Positions 1-7,910 of a stretch of DNA of 45,907 nt are shown here, piece by piece; the stretch's first letter is position 1; the number at the start of each line of letters is the position of its first letter. The position numbers and the translations under genes are program-made. The DNA is from an uncultured Blastococcus sp. (GTDB taxonomy: Bacteria > Actinomycetota > Actinomycetes > Mycobacteriales > Geodermatophilaceae): contig CADCTN010000030.1 of assembly GCA_902805535.1 (NCBI GenBank), positions 1 through 45,907 on the forward strand, written 5' to 3'. The notes under the pieces were generated by a model. That model searched no databases and was not told the origin of the DNA. It saw only the letters and a list, made by a program, of their open reading frames with translations.

Positions 1-26
1 CCGAGCAGGTGCTGGCGGAGGGCTAG
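1..26 (+). CDS. C-terminal end of an upstream gene (partial)
   Basis: The first bases can be read as the last codons of a plus-strand gene, ending EQVLAEG then TAG at 24-26. A long perfect hairpin starts 20 nt after the stop, which is what a gene end would look like. There is too little sequence to assign a family, and the reading frame itself is an inference from the stop plus hairpin arrangement. Confidence 0.3.
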
Positions 27-45
27 CCGCAACCGGCCTGAGCGG

Positions 46-92
46 GTGCGCTGACGCCCCGTTCCGGGCTCCGGAACGGGGCGTCAGCGCAC
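46..92. terminator. Bidirectional long-stem hairpin between convergent genes
   Basis: Arms 46-67 and 71-92 are perfect reverse complements (22 bp) around a 3-nt loop (GCT). It lies between the end of the upstream partial gene and the end of the MerR gene on the other strand, so it is placed to end both transcripts. There is no U-tract, as is common in high-GC actinobacteria. Confidence 0.75.
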
Positions 93-99
93 ACACGGT

Positions 100-852
100 T
101 CAGCCATGGCGGGCGGCGTTGGCCTGCACGGCGGTGCTCACGAACCGCGCCAGGCCGGGTGCGCGCTGGTCGTAGTGGGCGGTGAACCGCTCGTCCTCGA
201 CGTACATCCGGCCCAGGCCGGCGTGCATCTGCGGTGGGCAGTCGTAGAAGTACCGGCTGATCTGCTGCCGGTGCTCCTCCGCGATGTCCATCGCCTCGAC
301 CGAGTCGGGCGCGACCCCGGCCCGCAGCGCGGCGGCGAAGCGAACCTCGACGTCCTCACCCTCGGCCTTGATGCGCACCCAGTCGTCCTTCGAGTACGCC
401 GCCGTCTTCCGCTTCGACTGCGCGTAGGCGTCGGTGTCGCCCCAGCGCTCCTCGACCTCGACGTCGTACCGGGCCGGGTCGTGCTCCCCGAACACCTCGA
501 ACCGTTCCTCCGGGGTCAGTGAGATCCCCATGTTCCGTGCCTCCATCTCCTTCTCGACGGCCGCGACCATCGCCGACGTCCGGTCCAGCCGGTCCCGCAG
601 CAGCCGGTGCTGGCGGCGCAGGTGCGCCGCGGGATCGGCGGACGGGTCGTCGAGCAGGGTCGCGACCTCCTCGAGGGGGAACCCGAGCTCGCGGTAGAGC
701 AGCACCTGGTGCAGCCGGTCCAGATCGGCCGGCGAGTACTGCCGGTAGCCCGACGCCGTCCGCCCGGACGGCGACAGCAGCCCGATCCGGTCGTAGTGGT
801 GCAGCGTGCGCACCGTGACGCCGGCCAGCGCCGCCACCTCACCCACGTTCAT
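100..852 (-). CDS. MerR-family transcriptional regulator with TipAS effector domain
   Basis: This is a 250-aa one-component regulator. Residues 1-70 are a MerR winged helix-turn-helix (starts MNVGEVAALAGVTVRTLHHY), residues about 73-107 are a charged coiled coil for dimerisation, and 108-250 match the TipAS/antibiotic-recognition fold (EEHRQQISRYFYDC region). TipAL of Streptomyces binds thiopeptides through this domain and activates its own promoter by DNA untwisting; a similar drug or small-molecule sensing role is inferred here. The ATG at 852 has a strong GGAGGAGGG ribosome site. The gene is divergent from a haloalkane dehalogenase, and a TipA-like operator lies 37 nt upstream of the start, so autoregulation is likely. 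Confidence 0.9.
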   Translation of the reverse strand: MNVGEVAALAGVTVRTLHHYDRIGLLSPSGRTASGYRQYSPADLDRLHQVLLYRELGFPLEEVATLLDDPSADPAAHLRRQHRLLRDRLDRTSAMVAAVEKEMEARNMGISLTPEERFEVFGEHDPARYDVEVEERWGDTDAYAQSKRKTAAYSKDDWVRIKAEGEDVEVRFAAALRAGVAPDSVEAMDIAEEHRQQISRYFYDCPPQMHAGLGRMYVEDERFTAHYDQRAPGLARFVSTAVQANAARHG

Positions 853-888
853 GCGGGTCCCTCCTCCCTGACGGGGACGAGCGTGCAG

Positions 889-905
889 CCTGACGTCGCG
901 TCAGG
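889..905 (-). promoter_or_regulatory. MerR/TipA-type operator upstream of the regulator
   Basis: CCTGACGTCGCGTCAGG is a perfect 7-bp inverted repeat with a 3-nt spacer and closely resembles the operator of the Streptomyces tipA promoter as I recall it. On the minus strand a TTGACC -35-like hexamer (910-905) precedes it, so the palindrome fills the spacer where MerR proteins bind. The -10 about 19 nt further is weak, also typical of MerR promoters. Control of the divergent dehalogenase from the same site is inference. Confidence 0.65.
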
Positions 906-960
906 GTCAAGCACTTTCCCGGGACGGCGCATCGACGACGGCGATGTGAGGATCGACCGC

Positions 961-1854
961 ATGGCCCCGATCCCCGCCGACACCGACGACGTCTCTCCCG
1001 AGGACCCGTTCCCGCGCGCACGGATCGGCGTCAAGGACACGGAGATGGCCTACGTGGACGTCGGCACCGGCGAGTCGATCGTCTTCCTGCACGGCAATCC
1101 GACGTCGTCCTATCTGTGGCGCAACGTGATCCCGCACGTGCAGCACCTCGGCCGCTGCATCGCCCCCGACCTGATCGGCATGGGCGAGTCGGACAAGATC
1201 GAGGGCAGCTACACCTACGCCACCCACGCCGCGTACCTCGAGGAGTTCCTCGACCGCGTGTTCGTCGGCGACCGCGTGACGCTCGTCCTGCACGACTGGG
1301 GCTCGGCGCTCGGCTTCGACTGGGCCGAACGGCACCGCGACCAGATCCGGGGCATCGCCTTCACCGAGGCCATCGTCACGCCCATGACCTGGGACGACTG
1401 GCCCGCCGACGCCCGCAAGATCTTCCAGCTCATGCGCGGCGAGGACGGCGAGGCCGCGGTGCTCGACAAGAACGTCTTCGTCGAGCGCATCCTCCCGGCA
1501 TCGGTCGCCCGCGGCCTCACCCCGGAGGCGCACGACCGGTACCGCGCCCCGTTCCAGACCCGGGACGACCGCCGGCCCACCCTCGACTGGCCGCGGCAGA
1601 TCCCGATGGAGAACGAGCCGCCCGACGTCCACGAGGTCGTCGTCCGCTACCGGGACTGGCTCGCCACCAGCGACGTCCCGAAGCTGTTCATCGACGCGGA
1701 CCCCGGCTCGATCCTCGTCGGCCGCCAGCGGGAGCTGGTGCGCTCCTGGCCCGCGCTCACGGAGGTCACGGTGAAGGGCAGCCACTTCGTGCCGGAGGAC
1801 TCCCCGCACGAGATCGGCCGGGCCCTGGCCGAGTGGATCCCGACGCTCCCCTAA
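961..1854 (+). CDS. dhaA: Haloalkane dehalogenase (alpha/beta hydrolase, DhaA/LinB type)
   Basis: A 297-aa alpha/beta hydrolase that aligns by eye along its whole length with DhaA/LinB. These enzymes hydrolyse carbon-halogen bonds of haloalkanes to alcohol, halide and a proton. Catalytic features are all present: nucleophile D112 with halide-binding W113 (HDWGSALG), N46 of HGNPTSS as the second halide ligand, acid E136, and H275 in GSHFVPED. This pattern is the HLD-II subfamily. The ATG at 961 is preceded by GTGAGGATC; the longer frame upstream would run through the divergent MerR gene and was rejected. The stop overlaps the convergent DUF1905 gene by 4 nt. The natural substrate cannot be read from the sequence. 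Confidence 0.9.
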   Translation: MAPIPADTDDVSPEDPFPRARIGVKDTEMAYVDVGTGESIVFLHGNPTSSYLWRNVIPHVQHLGRCIAPDLIGMGESDKIEGSYTYATHAAYLEEFLDRVFVGDRVTLVLHDWGSALGFDWAERHRDQIRGIAFTEAIVTPMTWDDWPADARKIFQLMRGEDGEAAVLDKNVFVERILPASVARGLTPEAHDRYRAPFQTRDDRRPTLDWPRQIPMENEPPDVHEVVVRYRDWLATSDVPKLFIDADPGSILVGRQRELVRSWPALTEVTVKGSHFVPEDSPHEIGRALAEWIPTLP

Positions 1855-2297
1855 CGCGTCTTCTTGCCTTCTCGCAGTGCCGCGGCGGTCTTCTCGATCC
1901 GCGCCGCCCGGGTCTCCGGCTTCTTCGCCTCCTCGACCCAGCGCACCCACTCCTTGCGGTGCGACGGCGCCAGCGCGTGGAAGTGGCTGCGGGCCGCGTC
2001 GTCGAGGGCGGCGTCCAGGTCGCCGGGCAGGGCGGTGTCCCGGGGTGCGGTGTCGAGCTCGATCCGGACGTCGACCTCGTCGTCGGCCCGCACGCCGGCG
2101 GCCTCGCGGTGCTCGGCGGCGAGCGGGATCCAGAACGCCCCACCCATCGGCGCCACGGTCGTCCGGTAGGTGTAGCCGCCGACGGTCACCACCACCGGCG
2201 GCCGCTTGCCCGCGCCGAGTGCCTCGACGACGTCGTCGGGCACCTGCAGCCCGGTCGCCGTCCTCCCACCCAGCACCACCGTCGTCCGGAACTCCAT
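1851..2297 (-). CDS. DUF1905 / YdeI-OmdA-like protein
   Basis: A 148-aa soluble protein with an N-terminal DUF1905 beta-barrel (about residues 1-85, EFRTTVVLGG...GGAFWIPLAAEHREAAG) and a C-terminal helical YdeI/OmdA-like segment (AALDDAARSHFHALAPSHRKEWVRWVEEA...). YdeI-type proteins have been linked to bacteriocin protection, but no enzyme activity is established. It starts 13 nt after the stop of the ABC permease gene on the same strand and is probably the last gene of that operon. Its stop codon overlaps the end of the convergent dehalogenase gene. Confidence 0.8.
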   Translation of the reverse strand: MEFRTTVVLGGRTATGLQVPDDVVEALGAGKRPPVVVTVGGYTYRTTVAPMGGAFWIPLAAEHREAAGVRADDEVDVRIELDTAPRDTALPGDLDAALDDAARSHFHALAPSHRKEWVRWVEEAKKPETRAARIEKTAAALREGKKTR

Positions 2298-2310
2298 GCG
2301 CGGCAGCGTC

Positions 2311-3117
2311 TCAGTCCAGCGCCCGGCGGCGGAAGCCGATCAGGCTGGCGATCCCGAACACGGCCAGGAACCCCAGCAGGGCCAGTGCGCAGATCCACAG
2401 CGGCAGGTGCGGCACGTCCGGGGCCATCTGGGCCCGTAGCGCCTCGCTCACGTAGGTCAGCGGGTTGATCGCGCACACCACCTGGAACCAGCGCAGCGTG
2501 TCCAGCGACTGCCACGGGAACTGCGTCGAGCCGGTGAACAGCAGCGGCGTGAGGACGACGGCGAACACCACGTTGATCCGGTTCGGCGTGACGAAGGTGC
2601 CGATCGTCATCCCGACGCAGGCCCCGACCAGCGACCCCAGTACCAGGAAGACGACCAGCACCGGGACGTCGGACCAGCCCACCGGCAGCGATCCCAGCAC
2701 CCAGAGGCTGATCGGGAACATGACGACGGCGGCGACCAGCGCCCGCAGCAGCGAGAAGACGATCTTCTCCACCGCCACGAGGTGCGTGGGCAGCGGCGCG
2801 AGCAGCCTGTCCTCGATCTCCTTGGTGAACGAGAAGTCGATGACCAGCGGGAACGCGGTGGTCTGCAGCGCGGTGAGGAACGCGGTCAGCGCGATGACCC
2901 CGGGCAGCAGCACGTCGGAGTACTCGCTCGTCGCGAAGCCCAGCTCGACCAGCACCTTGCCGAACACGAACAGCAGGAAGACCGGCTGCAGCACGACCTG
3001 CAGCAGGAACGGGACGAGCTCGCGCCCGGTGACGAACACGTCGCGCCACAGCAGGGCCCGGAACGCACGGGCCACGCTCGGCGTCGCCGGTGCGCCCACG
3101 TCGGCGACCAGGCTCAT
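2311..3117 (-). CDS. ABC-2 type transporter permease (DrrB-like)
   Basis: A 268-aa integral membrane protein with about six hydrophobic segments and the ABC-2 permease layout (amphipathic N-terminus, a long loop after TM2 containing EIEDRLLAPLPTHLVAVEK, and C-terminal FRRRALD). The start ATG overlaps the stop of the ATPase gene (ATGA), so the two are translationally coupled and form one exporter. DrrAB-type pairs export drugs or lipids; substrate is unknown here. Confidence 0.9.
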   Translation of the reverse strand: MSLVADVGAPATPSVARAFRALLWRDVFVTGRELVPFLLQVVLQPVFLLFVFGKVLVELGFATSEYSDVLLPGVIALTAFLTALQTTAFPLVIDFSFTKEIEDRLLAPLPTHLVAVEKIVFSLLRALVAAVVMFPISLWVLGSLPVGWSDVPVLVVFLVLGSLVGACVGMTIGTFVTPNRINVVFAVVLTPLLFTGSTQFPWQSLDTLRWFQVVCAINPLTYVSEALRAQMAPDVPHLPLWICALALLGFLAVFGIASLIGFRRRALD

Positions 3118-4082
3118 CGCAGCTCCCGGCCGGTCAGGCTGAGGAAGACGTCCTCCAGGCTGGGCTCGCCGATCCGGACGCCGGTGAGCCGGGCCGAGCG
3201 GGCGGTCAGGGTGTCCGAGACCGGGCCGACCAGCGCGGCGGCGTCCCCGGACAGGTAGATGCGGGCGCGCAGGCCACCGGCGTCGGCCACCGGCTCGACG
3301 CGCTCGGCCGCCGGCAGCTTGCCCAGGGCCGCGAGCACGTCGTCGTCGGTGTCCTCCGGCGACCGCTCGACGTCGACCTCCAGGGTGGCGCTGCCCGGCA
3401 GCGACCGTGTGAGGGCGGACGGCGTGTCGAGGGCCAGCAGCTTCCCGTGGTCCATGATCCCGACCCGGTCGGTGAGCGCGGCGGCCTCGTCCATGTCGTG
3501 CGTGGTGAGGACGACGGTCACCCCGCCGTCGCGCAGCTCGCGCACCCGGTCCCAGACGAACAGGCGGGCCTGCGGGTCCAGGCCGGTGCTCGGCTCGTCG
3601 AGGAAGATCACCTGCGGGGCGTGCATGAGGGCGCGGGCGATGAGCAGCCGTTGCGCCATGCCGCCCGAGTAGTTGTCCACCTTGTCCTTGCCGCGGTCGC
3701 CCAGCCCGAGCTGCTCGAGGAGGGCGTCGGCCCGGCGGTTGCGCTCGGCCCGCCCGATGCCGTGGTACGCCGCGTGGAAGACCAGGTTCTGCCGTGCGGT
3801 CAGCGCCCGGTCCAGGTTGGACCGCTGGGGGACGACGGAGAGCCGGCTCCGTGCGGTCACCGGGTCGGCGGCGACGTCGACGCCCGCGACGCTCGCGGTG
3901 CCGGAGGTGGGCAGCACCCGGGTGGTGAGGACGCCGATCGTCGTCGTCTTGCCGGCGCCGTTGGGGCCGAGCAGGCCGAACACCTCGCCGCGTTCGACGG
4001 TGAAGGAGATCCCGTCCACGGCGTTGGTGGGCCGGCCGGGATACCGCTTGACCAGCTCGCTCACCTGCACGGCCGGCTCCAT
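3114..4082 (-). CDS. ABC transporter ATP-binding protein (DrrA-like)
   Basis: A 322-aa ATPase: Walker A GPNGAGKTT (39-47), Q-loop around Q86, signature SGGMAQ (139-144), Walker B VIFLDE (158-163) and H-loop H195. The C-terminal 100 residues form the DUF4162-like extension found in DrrA-type daunorubicin and lipid exporters. It pairs with the overlapping permease gene downstream. The ATG at 4082 (MEPAVQVSELVKRYPG) gives the normal N-terminus; longer readings run into non-coding frame. Confidence 0.92.
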   Translation of the reverse strand: MEPAVQVSELVKRYPGRPTNAVDGISFTVERGEVFGLLGPNGAGKTTTIGVLTTRVLPTSGTASVAGVDVAADPVTARSRLSVVPQRSNLDRALTARQNLVFHAAYHGIGRAERNRRADALLEQLGLGDRGKDKVDNYSGGMAQRLLIARALMHAPQVIFLDEPSTGLDPQARLFVWDRVRELRDGGVTVVLTTHDMDEAAALTDRVGIMDHGKLLALDTPSALTRSLPGSATLEVDVERSPEDTDDDVLAALGKLPAAERVEPVADAGGLRARIYLSGDAAALVGPVSDTLTARSARLTGVRIGEPSLEDVFLSLTGRELR

Positions 4083-4126
4083 CGCTCGCCATCCTCCCAC
4101 CGGCCGCGAGGTCGGCCGCAGGGGTT

Positions 4127-4723
4127 TCAGCCGGTGAGCGCGCGGACGGTCTCGATCGCCGCGAACACCGCGAAGACGACGAACAGCGCCGCGGCCACGC
4201 GGCGGATCAGCGCGATCGGCAGCCGGTCGGCCAGCTTCTTGCCCAGGAACACCGCCAGGCCGGAGACCACGAGCAGCGCGGCCCAGGCGCCGACGAACAC
4301 CGACAGCGGCTCGTCGTAGCGGGCGGCGAGCCCGGCGGTGGCCAGCTGCGACAGGTCGCCCCACTCGGCGGCGAACAGGACGCCGAAGGAGATCGCGGCC
4401 ACGCGCAGGAACGACGTCCCCTGCCTCGTCTCGGCGAGCTCCTCCTCCTCGGGCCCGCTGGACGCGCTGCGCCACAGGATGACCGCGCCGACGAGGAACA
4501 GCACCGCGACGATGCCGGTCACCAGCGCCTCGGGCAGCAGGGACAGCAGCGATCCGGCGGTGACCGCGATCGCCACCTGCAGGCCGAACGCCGTCCCGAC
4601 GCCGACGAACACCGGCAGCGGCGGGAAGCGCGTGGCCAGCACCAGGCTGGCGAACAGCGTCTTGTCCGGGAGCTCCACGGGGAGCACCAGGACGAACGCG
4701 GTCGCGACGACCGACAGGACCAC
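4127..4723 (-). CDS. GDT1/TMEM165 family (UPF0016) cation exporter
   Basis: A 198-aa membrane protein with six predicted membrane segments in two repeats. Each repeat holds the family acidic motif: ELPDKT at residues 17-22 and EWGDLSQ in the second half. Members of this family export Mn2+ or exchange Ca2+/H+ (for example bacterial MneA); Mn2+ export is the likeliest role but is inferred. There is no ATG in frame near the N-terminus. A TACCGT hexamer lies 7 nt before GTG 4723, so a leaderless start there is well supported. The gene precedes the ABC transporter pair by 44 nt. Confidence 0.85.
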   Translation of the reverse strand: MVLSVVATAFVLVLPVELPDKTLFASLVLATRFPPLPVFVGVGTAFGLQVAIAVTAGSLLSLLPEALVTGIVAVLFLVGAVILWRSASSGPEEEELAETRQGTSFLRVAAISFGVLFAAEWGDLSQLATAGLAARYDEPLSVFVGAWAALLVVSGLAVFLGKKLADRLPIALIRRVAAALFVVFAVFAAIETVRALTG

Positions 4724-4730
4724 GCCGCAG

Positions 4731-4736
4731 ACGGTA
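4731..4736 (-). promoter_or_regulatory. -10 element for leaderless GDT1 transcript
   Basis: TACCGT on the minus strand (TANNNT) lies 7 nt upstream of the GTG at 4723. Transcription would start at or next to the start codon, and no Shine-Dalgarno sequence is present. This decides the start of the GDT1 gene. Confidence 0.55.
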
Positions 4737-4783
4737 ATCGGGCCCGTCCGGCAATGCCGCTGTGCATCCGCAGGTCGCGGCGT

Positions 4784-4789
4784 TACCCT
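4784..4789 (+). promoter_or_regulatory. -10 element with a leaderless 4-codon ORF before the MFS gene
   Basis: TACCCT lies 6 nt before ATG 4796. That ATG opens a reading frame MPFR followed by TGA (4808-4810), and the same frame continues into the MFS gene from GTG 4823. A weak TGTGCA lies at a 17-nt spacing upstream. Confidence 0.45.
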
Positions 4790-4822
4790 CCGCACATGCC
4801 GTTCCGTTGACGTCGTCCTCCG

Positions 4823-6022
4823 GTGGCTCTGCCGCCCGCTGCCCGGCCGCTGGCCCGCCTGGCGGTGGGATGGGCAGCGCTGTCCGAGCTGGTGCCGCTG
4901 TACCCGCTGTACGCGCTGCTGTTCCTCGACACCGGCCTCTCCGGCGCCCAGATCTCGCTGCTGTTCGCCCTCTGGTCGATCACCTCCTTCGTCACCGAGG
5001 TGCCCGCCGGCGTGCTCGCCGACCGGTGGTCCCGCCGCGGCGTCGTCGTCCTCGCCGGAGTCCTGCAGGCGGCCGGCTTCGCGGTGTGGACGGCGGCACC
5101 GGAGGTCTGGGCCTTCGCCGTCGGCTTCGTGATCTGGGGACTGTCCGGCGCGCTCGTCTCCGGGGCGAGCGAGGCGCTGGTCTACGACGGCCTGGTCGCC
5201 GTCGGCGCCGGGGACAGCTACGCCCGGGTCAACGGCTGGATGACCTCCGCCGAGCTCCTCGTGCAGATCCCGACGGCGTTCGCCGCCAGCGCGCTGTTCG
5301 CCCTGGGCGGCTACCCGCTGGTCGGGTGGGCGAGCGTCGTCGCCGGCCTGGCCGCGGCCGCGCTCGCCCTGCGGTTCCCCGAGGCGCCGCGGACGGCGGA
5401 CGACGACGAGGAGGGGCCCCTCCGCCGGGGCGTCGTCGAGGCGCTGCGGTCCCCGGCCCTGCGCGTCCTCGTGCTGGCGGTCGCGCTGATCGGAGGCCTC
5501 GACGCCATCGAGGAGTACTTCCCCGTCCTCGCCGGCGACTGGGGCGTGCCCACGACCGCCGTCCCGTTCGCGGTGCTGGTGATCGCTCTCGCCGGCGCTG
5601 CCGGTGCCGCGCTGGGCGGCCGGGCCGACCGGCTGCCCGGGGGCGCCCTGCTCGGGATGCTCGTCGCCGCGGCCGGCTGCCTGGTCCTGGCCGCCGCGTG
5701 GGCCCGGCCGGCGGCGCTGGCGGCGGTCGCGATCTTCTACGCGCTCTACCTGGCGGTGCTCGTCGTCGCCGAGGCGCGGCTGCAGGAGGGGATCGCCAGC
5801 CGGCACCGGGCCACCATCACCTCGGTCGCGGGCCTGGGCATCGAGGTCGCCGCGTTGCTGGTCTTCGCCGCGTGGGCGCTGGCCGGGCCGGTCGCGGTGG
5901 CGGTGCTGGTGCTCGCCGTCGTCCCGGTCGTCCGGGCGGGTCTGCGGACTAGGGAGCCCGACGGGCCCGCTGCAGGTATGCCGACGGGGGAACGCCGACG
6001 ACCGCGCGGAAGTCGCGGCTGA
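4823..6022 (+). CDS. Major facilitator superfamily transporter
   Basis: A 399-aa transporter with about 12 hydrophobic segments. The loop between TM2 and TM3 holds the MFS motif-A-like GVLADRWSRRGVVV, and a charged linker (PEAPRTADDDEEGPLRRG) separates the halves. No substrate can be named; the family includes drug and metabolite exporters. The chosen GTG at 4823 has no ribosome site. A leaderless promoter points at ATG 4796 in the same frame, but TGA 4808 interrupts it, so the 5' end is odd: either reinitiation, or a nonsense change in a gene that used to start MPFR. The 3' end overlaps the convergent AraC pseudogene by 74 nt. Confidence 0.8.
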   Translation: MALPPAARPLARLAVGWAALSELVPLYPLYALLFLDTGLSGAQISLLFALWSITSFVTEVPAGVLADRWSRRGVVVLAGVLQAAGFAVWTAAPEVWAFAVGFVIWGLSGALVSGASEALVYDGLVAVGAGDSYARVNGWMTSAELLVQIPTAFAASALFALGGYPLVGWASVVAGLAAAALALRFPEAPRTADDDEEGPLRRGVVEALRSPALRVLVLAVALIGGLDAIEEYFPVLAGDWGVPTTAVPFAVLVIALAGAAGAALGGRADRLPGGALLGMLVAAAGCLVLAAAWARPAALAAVAIFYALYLAVLVVAEARLQEGIASRHRATITSVAGLGIEVAALLVFAAWALAGPVAVAVLVLAVVPVVRAGLRTREPDGPAAGMPTGERRRPRGSRG

Positions 6023-6742
6023 AGTGCGCCTGGTCGAACCAGCCCAGCGACACCGCGAGGCCGGCCAGGTCCTCGACCTCGCCGACGTACCCGGCGAACA
6101 GCCGCTGCAGGGACCGCACGCTCAGCCCGCCGAGTGCCGCCACCTGGTCGACACGGACGAGCTCGCGGTCGGAGATCATCGCGCCGATGAGGCTGAGTAG
6201 GTCGAGGTAGGCGCCCGGCGGCTCGGTGGCGACGGGCGCCAGGCGGCGTCGAGCGCGGCGGCCCGGTCGTCGTCGTCCTCGGGGGCCAGGACGTCGACGA
6301 GCAGCCGGGCGGCCGGCACGCCCAGCTGGTCGCCGAGCGGCTCGACCGAGTTGCGCCCGGCGAGTGCCCCGGTGAGGGCGGTGAAGCCGCCCGGCCGGAA
6401 CTTCACCGCGGTCACCCGGCCGGCGCCGGTCAGGTCGACGCCGAAGCGGCGGGTGACGACCCCGTGCAGCAGCACCGCCGGCATCGCGGAGCCGAAGCGC
6501 GGCTCGGTGCCGGACTCCACCGACACGTTGACGCTGGGATGGCTGAGCACCTCGGAGCGGAACGGCGCCCGGCCGGTGAGGTCCCAGCGCACCGACCAGT
6601 ACCGCTCGACGAAGGGCCGCAACGCCTCGCTCACCGGGGCGTCGCGGCGCAGCCCGGTGTGCTCGGCGGTCTCGGCCGGCCGCAGGATCCCCCGCAGGGT
6701 CGCCGCCCGGTCGAGGGTTGTCGCGTTCTTCCAAGACGCCAC
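5949..6742 (-). pseudogene. AraC-family regulator, frameshifted and internally deleted
   Basis: The N-terminal ligand domain is readable from GTG 6742 (MASWKNATTL...) to about 6247; the DNA-binding half continues in another frame down to 5949 (ending PPSAYLQRARRAP). The correct continuation (LAPVATEPPGAYLDLL) requires one extra base near 6242-6248. The AraC domain also looks shortened: after SLQRLFAGYVG the sequence jumps at about 6080 to EVEDLAGLAVSLGWFDQAHFSRDF, whereas family members have some 25-30 residues (VSPKWVxxRYR...) between these two helix-turn-helix units. Two separate lesions argue for a true pseudogene rather than a sequencing error. A TAGGCT -10 element 6 nt before the start is still intact. 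Confidence 0.8.
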
Positions 6743-6769
6743 GGCAGCAGCCTAGGCAGCATCGGGGAC

Positions 6770-7243
6770 ATGGCGATCACGAATGGCAAGCCCGAGGGGT
6801 ACCCGACCCTGACCCCGTTCCTCGTCTGCTCCCCGGCCGCCGAGGCCATCCGCTTCTACGCGGAGGTCTTCGGTGCCACCGTCGTCTCACGGATGGACGG
6901 CCCGGGGGACACCGTGCTGCACGCGGAGCTGCAGATCGGCGAGGGCCGGCTCCAGCTGAGCGACCCGAACGAGCAGTACGGCCTGGTCGTGCCCGACCGG
7001 TCCGGCGACGCGGTCAGCGGGTCGACCTGCATCTACGTGCCCGACGTCGATGCCGTCTTCGCGACGGCCGTCGAGCGCGGCGCGACCGTGCGCGAGAAGC
7101 CCGACACCTTCGTCACCGGCGACCGGTTCGCCTCGATCTACGACCCGTTCGGCCACCGCTGGGCGGTGATGACCAGGGTCGAGGACGTCAGCCCGGCGGA
7201 GGCGGAGCGGCGGCTGGCCGAATGGGGCGCCCAGCAGGGGTGA
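6770..7243 (+). CDS. VOC-family (PhnB/glyoxalase-like) protein
   Basis: A 157-aa vicinal-oxygen-chelate protein with paired beta-alpha-beta-beta-beta modules: TPFLVCSPAAEAIRFYAEVFGA at the N-terminus and YVPDVDAVFATAVERGATV...DRFASIYDPFGHRWAVMT at the C-terminus. PhnB-like members bind divalent metal, and many act in resistance or small-molecule conversion; the exact activity is unknown. ATG 6770 is close behind CAGCAT and GGGG elements. The gene is divergent from the AraC pseudogene (27-nt gap), a common regulator-target arrangement, so it may have been its target. The 3' end overlaps the convergent membrane-protein gene by 56 nt. Confidence 0.85.
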   Translation: MAITNGKPEGYPTLTPFLVCSPAAEAIRFYAEVFGATVVSRMDGPGDTVLHAELQIGEGRLQLSDPNEQYGLVVPDRSGDAVSGSTCIYVPDVDAVFATAVERGATVREKPDTFVTGDRFASIYDPFGHRWAVMTRVEDVSPAEAERRLAEWGAQQG

Positions 7244-7865
7244 CGCCCACGGACAGCCGGGGGAGCAGGAGCTGCACGAGGGGGCCGATCGCCACCGCGT
7301 AGAGGACGGTGCCGATCCCCAGGGTGCCGCCCAGCAGCCAGCCGACGGCCACGACCGCGACCTCGATGGACGTGCGGACCAGCCGGACCGACCGGCCGGT
7401 CCGCCGGACGAGGCCGGTCATCAGGCCGTCCCGCGGGCCCGGGCCCAGGTGCACGCCGATGTAGGCCGCCGTGGCGACGGCGTTGAGCAGCACGCCGCCC
7501 ACCAGGAACCCGGCCCGGATGGGCAGTGCCGTCGGTTCGGGGAGGACGGCGAGCGTGGCGTCCAGCGCCAGCCCCAGGACGACGACGTTGCTGACCGTGC
7601 CCAGGCCGGGGCGCTGGCGCAGCGGGATCCAGGCCAGCAGCACCAGCGCGCCGACGACGACGGCGGCGGTGCCGATCGACCAGCCCAGCCGGTCGGCCAG
7701 CCCCTGGTGCAGCACGTCCCAGGGCATGTTGCCCAGCGTCGAGGCGACGATCAGCGCCATCGAGACGCCGTACAGCGCCAGGCCCGCGTAGAGCTGGACC
7801 AGGCGGCGGGGCAGCCTGCGGCCGGGCGGAGCGGGGGACCGGAGCACGCTACGAGCTTCGTCCAT
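7188..7865 (-). CDS. YczE/YyaS/YitT-type membrane protein
   Basis: A 225-aa protein with five hydrophobic segments and the family patterns LYGVSMALIVASTLGNMPWDVLHQGLA near the start and HLGPGPRDGLMTGL near residue 140. This family (YczE) has no settled function; YczE is needed for lipopeptide production in Bacillus. The N-terminus and C-terminus are proline- and arginine-rich. The start at 7865 has no clear ribosome site. Confidence 0.75.
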   Translation of the reverse strand: MDEARSVLRSPAPPGRRLPRRLVQLYAGLALYGVSMALIVASTLGNMPWDVLHQGLADRLGWSIGTAAVVVGALVLLAWIPLRQRPGLGTVSNVVVLGLALDATLAVLPEPTALPIRAGFLVGGVLLNAVATAAYIGVHLGPGPRDGLMTGLVRRTGRSVRLVRTSIEVAVVAVGWLLGGTLGIGTVLYAVAIGPLVQLLLPRLSVGVTPAGRPIRPAAAPPPPG

Positions 7866-7910
7866 GGCCGGCCCGCGGTCGACGGGCCAATCGGCGCAGT
7901 GGCCTGGCCG

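Noticed and set aside
607-960. N-terminal extension of the haloalkane dehalogenase
   Set aside because: It would be antisense to the MerR gene; the protein family starts close to the ATG at 961.
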